This document shows positions 55,986 through 64,000 of a DNA stretch of 64,000 nt, in pieces. Made by a program: the position numbers and the translations under genes. The notes beneath the pieces were generated by a model. The model saw nothing but the letters and a program-made list of their open reading frames with translations. It did not search any database and was not told the origin of the DNA. The stretch is from Lytechinus pictus. Taxonomy: Eukaryota; Echinodermata; Echinoidea; Temnopleuroida; Toxopneustidae. The DNA lies in assembly GCF_037042905.1 (NCBI RefSeq), contig NC_087251.1, positions 40,048,373 through 40,112,372 on the forward strand, given 5' to 3'. How positions within the stretch are numbered: position 1 is the stretch's first letter; each line of letters begins with the position of its first letter.

Positions 55986-57007
55986 TTTTGCCAGCGCGCG
56001 CCAGTCCAACCGAGTATTAATAATTCCCACTACTCACTAGGCCTATATATTTCTATGCTTTCGAATGAAACGCCTGATATATTTGTTTTATATCCTACTT
56101 TTGATAATTTATAACCAAAATCTATGCGCTGAGCTTGCAAAGTCCGGTTACTTGCGTCAAATTACCTACTTTTCTCCGAGCCACCGCGCTCAGCGGAACG
56201 CAGATTAGTGCCTGCACCGACGCATCGCGGGATTTGCCCTGGAGTCTGGACTCGGGAGAGAGAGCTCGCTGGCCGGTGCGCCCGAGAGTTTAGCTAAATA
56301 ACCAGTTTTCTGAAATAATGATGTCAGAAATATTGGTATAGCAAAAAATATATTGAGGTTTGACGTCACGCAACATCATAGTTGAAATATATTCGCTGAC
56401 TCATTCATTATTGACCTGGGGGTGGTGGCTCAACTTGCCCCTAAAGGCCCTATGCTCAACTTACCCCGCCTTCCCCTATGCATACGGAGCGCTATTTTAC
56501 TAAAGAACTTACGAAGATAAATTGTTTTATCACTCACTATTTGACGTCATTTTGGCAAGAAAGTGTTTGAGTTTAATTGCATCAATTGATAAAGTATAGA
56601 CCTTAACACACATAATCAACTCATATAGCCTATTTCGTCAACAAGATTCTGTTCAATGTCAATGATGGGTCACTGAAAAGGCTTTCCTTTTTTTTGTAAT
56701 TATAATTTTATATGAAGGCTCTCCTTTTTTTCCTTGTTGAGGTAACGTCATCTTTACCTCTGCCATAATTACCATTGCCATTTTTGTCTCTGCCATTTTA
56801 CCTCTGCCATTTTTTATCTCTGCCATTATTACCTCTACTATTTTTGCACATCAAATTTGTGTACTAATTATTCGGGAGCGAGTTATTAGACAAGAACTCG
56901 CAAATCAAATACACGCATCCAGTTATCTTGTAAATAAGAAAATCAGGCAAGTATTTTCATAATTGGTAATACCCACCTCCAAAGAGACACTGCGGCAAAA
57001 AAAAAGT
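55986..57007. other. RAD51 upstream region, with a GC-rich patch
   Basis: 56140-56300 is unusually GC- and CpG-rich for this window (ccaccgcgctcagcggaacg, ctcgctggccggtgcgcccg). It lies 1.5 kb upstream of the first RAD51 coding exon, so it could be the RAD51 promoter or a non-coding first exon. At 56750-56850 an irregular tandem of tacctctgccattttt is seen. Confidence 0.35.
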
Positions 57008-57525
57008 TTAATGGTCAAGTCCACCCCTGCAAAATGTTGATTTGAATAAATAGAGAAAAATCAAACTAGCATAACACTGAAAATTTCATCAAAATCAGAT
57101 GTAAAATAAGAAAGTTATGGCATTTAAAGTTTCGCTTATTTTTGACAAAACAGTGATATGCACAACTCAGTGACATGCAAATGAGTCAGTTTATGATGTC
57201 CATCACTCACTATTTCTTTTGTTTTTTATTGTTTGAATTATACAATATTTCATTTTTTACAGATTTACTTGACAATGAGGAGAAAATTATAATATTTCAT
57301 ATGATAAAATACAACAGAAATAGTGAGTGGATGACGTCATCAATCTCCTCATTTGCATACGGACCAGGATGTGCATATAACTGTTTTGTTAAATAAAGCA
57401 AAACTTTAAAATGTCATTAACTTTCTTATTTTACATCCGATTTTGATGGAATTTTCAGTGTTTTGCTTGTTGGATTTTTCTCTTTTTATTCAATTTTTTT
57501 TGTTGGGGGTGGACTTGTCCTTTAA
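57008..57525. mobile_element. TTAA-flanked MITE, copy 3
   Basis: TTAATGGTCAAGTCCACCCC at the left and GGGGTGGACTTGTCCTTTAA at the right. It is slightly shorter than copies 1 and 2 because of a deletion in the middle (the aaggaccaacttgactgaac part is missing). Confidence 0.88.
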
Positions 57526-57791
57526 AGTAGACATGTGTACACGTATGGAGGTGCAGACCCTGAATTAAAAAGGTGAGACTGGATTTGCTAGAACAGCTTC
57601 CATTCTCTTTGTGGCCATTGACGGGATATGATCTTTCTTCTTTGTATGTTGTCAGCATACATGATCACACACAGAGACACTACAAGGGGTAGGAAGACTG
57701 GAGACTTCAGCGTGTTCAGAATTTGCTACCTGTAAAGATGTATCTTTTGTATTTTTTAAATTTTATTGAATGTTTTTAATGACTCCTTCAG

Positions 57792-59106
57792 GTTCATTCA
57801 AGAGTAACCATGGCAATGCAAATGCACAATGCTGAGCAGGAAGTTTCTGAGGAATTCGGACCACTAGGTATCAGCAGACTTGAAGTAAGCATCGACGGCT
57901 TTTAATATTATCATATCCCCCAAACTGTACTATTTTTCATTTTTTCCTTTTGAAATAAAGTCCTTAACTATCTTCATTAGGAGTAGGGTATCATTGGAAT
58001 CCCCTGTGTATAAGCATCATTTTTAAAGATTAACTCTAGTACTGGTAACAACAGAAAATAAAATGTTCACATAATTGAAAAAAAAACTTAGAATTATAAC
58101 ATAAAAATATAATCAAATGATATCTGCCAAACCATTTTCAGGAAAAATGTAATAAGTACAGAGTAATGAGCAAATGAAGATCAGAACAATTACTTAAAAG
58201 TACAGATCTGTTTATAGTCTTAGCCCACATTTCATGTGAAAGCTACACCAGGAAAAGCAAGTGAAAAAAAATGAATGTAAATTTGAAGCAAGCCTGAATT
58301 CTAAAATAACTTTGTTGTAAATTTAATAGATTTTTTCATTATAACTTGAACTTAGCATGAAGTGCTTTGTAGGTGCATGTACATGCTGTTACCCCTGTCA
58401 TAAAAAAATACATTCAATTATATAGTCTTTCAATTATTAGAATTATTGGAAAATTAAAGAACTTAAAAATTGTAAAAAAACTAGGACACACTTTGCAAGT
58501 AATTTCTGAATCCATGCTAGATTTTGTCCAGGATTATAAAATAAAAATCAATGATTTAGCTGCTTATTATGAAATCATAATTGCTCCGCATTAAATTCAC
58601 CACACTAATCGAATGGCCAACTTCTATTCTGGGTTTAACACTATGCCCTAACATAAACCATGTTAACATAAAAATATAAACCCCCACAAAATCCTATTAC
58701 AACCCTAACCCTACATCTTAGACGAAATTAAGCCTGGAGCAATTGTCGCATCGGCAAATGTCATGTCACCCATAATTCAGGTGAGACAGGAATAACCAGA
58801 GCTTTATTACCCAAGTGATTATTTATTATTTCAGATACAATGAATTCCATTTGATTCAACACTTAATCCTTAGAAGCAAATTTTCTACTTTCTTCAAAGC
58901 TTATTCCTACCTTTAAGCTTCCTTGAATTTTTTAAAGATGCATGTATTGTGAATTTTGTCTCCTGCAGAGTAGCGGAATAAGTTCCAATGATGTGAAGAA
59001 GCTAGAGGAAGCAGGCATGCACACTGTGGAATCAGTGGCTTATTCAACCAAGAAAGAACTATGTGCTGTTAAAGGTATCAGTGAGGCCAAGGCAGATAAG
59101 ATCCTG
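57792..59106 (+). CDS. RAD51: RAD51 recombinase, first two coding exons, overview
   Basis: Exon 57792-57884 (ATG at 57810 in accATGgca) and exon 58969-59106 join in phase 0 and code for 71 residues: [25 protein letters not shown], then [46 protein letters not shown]. Human RAD51 starts [20 protein letters not shown] and continues [21 protein letters not shown] and [12 protein letters not shown]. This is the flexible start plus the N-terminal helix-hairpin-helix domain that contacts DNA. The Walker A/B ATPase core is beyond the window, so the last intron seen exceeds 4.9 kb. Known role: nuclear strand-exchange protein of homologous recombination. MAMQM and the acidic start argue for RAD51 rather than DMC1. 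Confidence 0.93.
57810..57884 (+). CDS. RAD51: RAD51 first coding exon
   Basis: 25 codons from ATG to the gtaagc donor. The exon opens at 57792 after ttcag, so 18 bases of 5' UTR precede the ATG and at least one non-coding exon must lie upstream. Confidence 0.9.
57885..58968. other. RAD51 intron, nothing named
   Basis: AT-rich. A short run at 58690-58770 (gcaattgtcgcatcggcaaa tgtcatgtcacc) resembles 44370-44405 (gcaattgttgcaggagcaaa tgttgtgtcgcc), a small dispersed repeat. Confidence 0.45.
58969..59106 (+). CDS. RAD51: RAD51 second coding exon (helix-hairpin-helix)
   Basis: 138 nt, 46 codons, between tcctgcag and gtaaga. Reads [19 protein letters not shown] and [12 protein letters not shown]. 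Reading the acceptor two bases later (agag) would break the frame, so the exon starts at 58969. Confidence 0.93.
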
Positions 59107-59224
59107 GTAAGATGTTTGAGACATTGAATACAATTTGCAGAATATGAGTCCAGAGAGGGTGGGGTAGGGTGACTAGGGTCTGGGGTTAGGGGAGAGAGTG
59201 AAAGAATCAGGGCAGTATAGTTTG

Positions 59225-60120
59225 CAGTCAGTCGGCAAGCCCTGAAGCTTCTTTTATCCAAGTGATATTCATGACTAGAGGGTTTTTGCATTGTTAATGA
59301 GCTTGGTGCGGACCAAAACACCTCTTTTTATTCGGCCATTGCTGCTCTAAATATTGACCAAATTTCATGTTTTTGGTATCTTTGTAAAGAAGAAGAATCA
59401 TTCTTTCAGGTCATGTGTTTGGATTTTTAAAAGGATTTTGTAATATAGGGGAAACTTTTGATCTAAAACATGAAACAAAATAATTATTTTCATGTAACAA
59501 AAGTTGTTGTTTTCAAACTTGATTTCTGTTTGAGCACAAATGATTTTTAGATTATGATAAAGCTGAAGAACTAAGCTTTAATATGCTATAATTTTTATAA
59601 GAAGATGTATTTTAGATGGGTCAGCAGCCAGCTTTTTATAGGCCAAGTACATTTAGCAGCTCAAAAATAAGAATACTGCGCTCTGATTGGTCATAGAGAC
59701 CACACACCCATGCAAATTCCAATGTTCCCACACTGGGCCTCTGCAAGGTCACATTCACCATGTGGTAATCTCTTCAAATTACCCGCGCCTGTTTGTCTTG
59801 AAAACAGTATTCAGCCAATCAGAACTCTGGATTTTATGCTACTCAGAAATTTCAGAAATCTCGTCTTGCATTTTGGTGGAAAAAGCTGGCTGCTGACCCA
59901 TCTAAAAGATGCCACATATCAAGAGTGACATTGTAAGAAAGCATAGAGTTTGAGCTTTCTGATGATATAAATGATGTTTGTGCCTAAAACACATGATGTT
60001 GCACAATTTGCAAGTGAAAACAGAGGAAGAAAATTCTGTTTGAGGCATCTTTTCAGGTCAAAAATTAACTTATTTATCAAAATATTTTATTCAAAAGAAA
60101 TAACCAATATAAAAGCTTAC
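59225..60120. repeat. Long dispersed repeat, copy 2, first part
   Basis: Matches 5150-6080 in order: ggaccaaaacacctcttttt, aagaagaagaatcattcttt, aatactgcgctctgattggt, gtggtaatctcttcaaatta, ccaatcagaactctggattt. It resumes at 62880-63140 after a ~2.7-kb insertion. Confidence 0.65.
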
Positions 60121-60302
60121 AATTCTCTGACCATTCTTGTCTGACCATAAAGATCAAAATTAAAATCATATTAGTACCCAAATCATCTGAATCATTGATT
60201 CTGATTTTGAAGAATCCTAGACAAATAGATAAAGTTACTGATGTACAAATTGATGATTTGTACATGGTACAAAAATAATCAATATTAGAGCGTGATCGGT
60301 TC

Positions 60303-62689
60303 ATCATGGACGGACATTTGATAGATTTAGGAAATTTTGAAGGCTTAGGAATAAGATGAACAAGGTTCCTTTGCGTTTTATAGAGAAGGGTAGGACAAAG
60401 TATGCTGAATGATAAAAAAAGTTTGTTGCCATGGTTACCTACAAACATAGATATCCAGTAAATGTGCCATATCACGGACGGACATGATAGAAATGTGGTT
60501 TTCAGAATTTTTGTACATTTTTATTGTTTCTATCTAAACAGCTTAACATTGACCAATAATTGTTAATGCAACTAACACTCAGGTATGTTAGCTTCTATGT
60601 TCAGCATATTGAATTCTTAACCAATATCAAACTTCTGAGAGAATTGCAAATATTTTCCATCACGGACGGACATCTCGGACGGACATCACGGACGGACACA
60701 ATTAAAATACATTGGAAGTACCTTGTAAGAAGTTCTTATTACTTTTTTTTGGGAATGAATGCTATTTTATTGATGATTTGTACATTTTTAAATATGATTT
60801 AACAGTATTAGTTGCACAATCAAGTTGCTACAACTTGATTTAAGTTGTAGCAACTTGATTTCTATGCTAGACGCACAGTATAATCTAGACATATGATTGC
60901 TTTCAACACAGCTCTTGTCAAAATCAAATGTAAAGAATGTCCTAATGCATATTGTCTTCTTTTCAAATTATAGAATACTAGTAGGTACCAAATCAACATC
61001 TAGTTGATCAATGATCATATTGATACAACTATTTTTATGATATATCATGATGATACATGTTAATACATTTTTAGGCATTAATTTTCCAAGAGCAAAGATG
61101 TTTTTAGGTTCATTAACTAAATACAAAAGATTCAAAGGTTGCTGATCCTTATGCTTGTTTGGTGGATCAACTCATCAAGTATGACCACAACACTTGTCAG
61201 AGGCTCTCTTCAAATTCATCTTTTGTCCATATTAAAGTGGAGACACCCCATAACATCAACAGCCCTCATGTATTTAGGCTCTGACCGAATCCAAAATTGA
61301 AATTGATAATTCATATACCAATCAAAAGCTTATTATGCTTCTAAACACTGCAGTGCAAGCTTTAAAATAGTATGCATTTTAACAGTTTACCAGATAAGCA
61401 ATTTGCTTAAAATTAGCTCCAAAATGGACTTCGAAAAAAGGTATTCTTGTCCTTTTCACAAGCCTCATGACCGTGATGTCATGTTCTGTTAGAATTATTG
61501 TGAATCCATAGGTTTGTACATGGAAAAATTGAAGATTTTTCTACTTATCAGATTATGCATTCTACTTTCTTCTTTTCCATCACTTTCTGCAAGCTTGAAT
61601 AGATTAAATCTACAGCTTTGGACTTGTTCTTGCCATATTTTATTTCCTGCTTTTTTGACACACATGTACATGTACCTTTCCAACTCTATCTGCATTCCAA
61701 TTATGTTTAACAATTTTTCCTGACAACAATTTAGCCCCAATAACATCCAAACAAAGATACCACAAAAGAATTGTGAAAGAGTTGTAGGTTTCCATCCATT
61801 TGAGTTCTGAATAATTCTCAGTGACATTTTTCACTGCAAATTGAAACTAAAGTTAAATTCATAATCTGCTCAGCAAAGTTTCCCATTTGCATGGATCATT
61901 CCACAGTATTAGCAGTATTTGCGTATATTGCTCACTTGTCCGTCCGTGATCATTTCTTATTGATTTATGATATGCGTAAAATGTATGGATTTTAGCTATG
62001 TTCAAATAAAATGATGTACAGTGTCTAGTGAAATACTTCTACACACTTTTATGTTTGTTTCTATTTGATAAAGAATAAAAAGCTGAATCCATACATATTA
62101 TCCATATAAAAAACTGATCACGGACGGACATTAATTTCATCACGGACACATCTACCAGAAAAATTTACTTCCTATATTTTTTTTCTACCAATTTATGTTT
62201 GATGATAGATTAATGTTAAGAGTGCAAGAAAATCCAAACCAAATTGGAGTAACTTTGAAAACAACAAAACTAGAGTGAATTGAATTTGAATAAATTTACT
62301 TTGTCCGTCCGTGATGAAATTAATGTCCGTCCGTGATGATTTTGGATTGAGTTTATGATATGGATAAAATGTATGGATTTCAGCTATGTTCAAATAAAAT
62401 AATGTACAGTGTTTAGTGAGATACCTCTACACCTTTTTATTTTTTATTTCTATTCTGATAAAGAATAAAAAAACTTTTCATCTTTTTTTTCATCACGGAC
62501 GGAAATTTCAAAATGGAAATGTTAACACCTACCAAAAAAAATTAGTTCCCAATATTTTTTTCCTACTAATTTATGTTTGATAATAGATTAATGTTCAGAG
62601 TGCAAGAACATCCAAACCAAATTAGAGTAACTTTAAAAACAACAAAACTAGAGTGGATTTAATTTGAGTAAAAATGTCCGTCCGTGATG
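60303..62689. repeat. Island of ATCACGGACGGACAT motifs, inserted in the dispersed repeat
   Basis: Forward copies at 60303 (ATCATGGACGGACAT), 60471, 60659, ~60674 (CTCGGACGGACAT) and 60686, 62117 and 62492 (variant); inverted copies at 61937, 62302, 62323 and 62675. A ~385-bp module is duplicated in tandem (61960-62338 and 62345-62689; shared words tatgttcaaataaaat, gtttgatgatagattaatgt, aaaacaacaaaactagagtg). No ORF. It lies in the third RAD51 intron-like stretch, downstream of the second coding exon. Confidence 0.85.
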
Positions 62690-62879
62690 AGAGGTAATAG
62701 CACCCCCATGAATAAAATGGACTATTCCAGTACTTTCGGAATCATCAATCTTCATGAAACTAAGTTCTTTGAAACCTGAGATATCAAAGATTAATTTAAA
62801 AGCAATTTTGATAGAAATACCTTTAAAAAAAATTTTCACCTCAATGCTAACCCTTAACCGATCATGCTCATTACTCAAG

Positions 62880-63144
62880 AAGAAAGTGGTTAAATTCTTT
62901 GAGAAAGAAAGTCTCACAATTCACGAGATTTTGCAGGGACATGAATTCAGCCACGAGAGGACTTGGATAAATCTTGCTCATTGCTCATTAACACGGGCTT
63001 GCAGACTGACTGTTTGAGCATACCATATTGCTAATTTTGTTGAGAGCCTATTATTTTTATTATAAAAAAAAACAAGTCCACACATGAGGCAGCCATCAAT
63101 TTCAAGTTTAACCGCTCACAATGGCGGTCTTCTGCATTTATTAA
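62880..63144. repeat. Long dispersed repeat, copy 2, second part
   Basis: gaaagtctcacaattcacga gattttgcaggg and gaggcagccatcaatttcaa gtttaaccgctcac match 6110-6190 and 6665-6720 of copy 1. The first and last parts are separated by the motif island. Confidence 0.65.
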
Positions 63145-64000
63145 TTAAAGGTCAAGTTCAACCCAGAAAAATGTTGATTTGGATAAATAGAGAAAATAGA
63201 GAAAAAATCAAACAAGCACAAAACTGAAAATTTCATCAAAATCGGAAGTTATGACATTTTAAATATTTTGCTTATTTTTCGCATAACAGTTATACAACGA
63301 AGTGATATGCAAATGAGGCAGCCGATGATGTCCCTCACTCACTATTTCTTTTGTTTTTAATTTTTTGAATTGTACAAAATTTTATTTTTACCAATGTGAC
63401 AATAAGGACCAACTTGACTGAGCCATAAATTTTAATACAATGGTAATACTACATGTTCAGGAAGGAACAAAACATTGTTTTACAGGACAATGAGGAAAAA
63501 TGAGAATATTTCATGTTTCATTTAATAAAACACAAAAGAAATAGTGAATGGGTTACGTTATCAGTCACCTCATTTGCGTGACAACCAGGATGTGCATATA
63601 ACTGTTTTGGGGTGTTGTAGTAGGGGTGTTGTGGCTCAGTGGATAAGTCTCTGGACTTTGAACTACAGGGTCCGGGTTTCAATTCCCACCGCAGCACTAG
63701 CGTCCTTTGGCAAGGCTTTAATCTACATTTGCCACTCTCCACCCAGGTGTAGTAAATGGGTACCCGGTAGGAAGAAATTTCTTTAATGCTCGAGCGTCCA
63801 ATCAGGATAGCCATGCTAAAGCCGAGATAATAGTATGCAGCGCTTAGAGACAAAGCGCTATGTAAATGTTGCATATTATTATCATTATTTTGTGAAATTA
63901 AGCGTAACTTCAGAATATCATAACTTTCTTATTTACATTACATGTACATCTAATATTGATGAAATTTTCAGTGTTACGTTTGTTAGATTTTTCTCTTTTT
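63145..64000. mobile_element. TTAA-flanked MITE, copy 4, split by a SINE and cut by the window end
   Basis: Starts TTAAAGGTCAAGTTCAACCC. The interior matches copies 1-3 (cactcactatttcttttgtt, gcatataactgttttg). The SINE at 63612-63889 interrupts it. The right end is beyond base 64000. Confidence 0.85.
63612..63889 (+). mobile_element. tRNA-derived SINE, full length
   Basis: Box A-like tggctcagtggataagtc at ~63641, box B-like gggtttcaattcc at ~63674. The body ccaggtgtagtaaatgggta cccggtagg is followed by gcagcgcttagagacaaagc gctatgtaaat and a tattattatcattatt tail. TTTTG flanks both borders, a probable short target duplication. Copies with only the tail are at 5025 and ~33060. Confidence 0.85.

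Noticed and set aside
60077..60475. 132-codon - strand open frame
   Set aside because: Spans the border between the dispersed repeat and the inserted motif island; no recognisable domain.
59107..64000. Third RAD51 coding exon (AEAAKLVPMGF region)
   Set aside because: No matching sequence with splice sites; the intron extends beyond the window.

Overview
This is animal nuclear DNA. It is AT-rich and intron-rich with standard GT/AG splice sites, and most of it is repeats. The repeat types fit a marine deuterostome, most likely an echinoderm and probably a sea urchin: tRNA-derived SINEs ending in an AGCGCTATATAAAT/ATT tail, TTAA-flanked MITEs beginning AGGTCAAGTCCACCCC, CAGTGGCGTAAC-ended hAT-like elements, and long foldback elements. 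The species call is inference; I had no search tool.

Three host genes can be read. (1) DPP3 (dipeptidyl peptidase III, zinc peptidase family M49), + strand, 2727-31746: ten exons that splice in one continuous frame and code for the last ~461 residues, including the HELLGH and EECRAE zinc-site motifs. The 5' exons lie upstream of the window. (2) A NANP-like HAD phosphatase (N-acylneuraminate-9-phosphatase), - strand, 42965-41343: two exons, complete at 237 aa, convergent with DPP3. (3) RAD51, + strand, from 57810: the first two coding exons (71 aa, start of the protein and the helix-hairpin-helix domain). The ATPase exons lie beyond the window. The genes share no pathway; their neighbourhood is simply positional.

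Layout: 1-31.7 kb is DPP3 exons in large introns. These introns hold a decayed non-LTR reverse transcriptase (0.64-1.85 kb), MITEs, foldbacks, a piggyBac transposase remnant (16.9-17.1 kb), a 55-bp minisatellite of about 21 units (22.5-23.6 kb) and SINE-like sequence. 31.7-41.2 kb is intergenic, with foldbacks and an island of a recurring 15-bp motif. 41.2-43.5 kb is NANP plus a palindrome cluster just upstream of it. 43.7-56 kb is dense nested mobile DNA, including a four-level nest at 48128-52831 with target-site duplications on two levels and TTAA flanks on a third. 56-64 kb is RAD51 exons in repeat-laden introns.

I did not find a clear new multi-gene system. The most interesting signals are: tandem duplications of splice-site segments at two DPP3 exons, one of which offers an in-frame 18-nt cryptic mini-exon; several non-coding islands each built around its own 13-15-bp motif; the nested elements with overlapping pseudoknot-like inverted repeats; and a mosaic of apparently identical duplicated blocks flanking the DPP3 catalytic exon.
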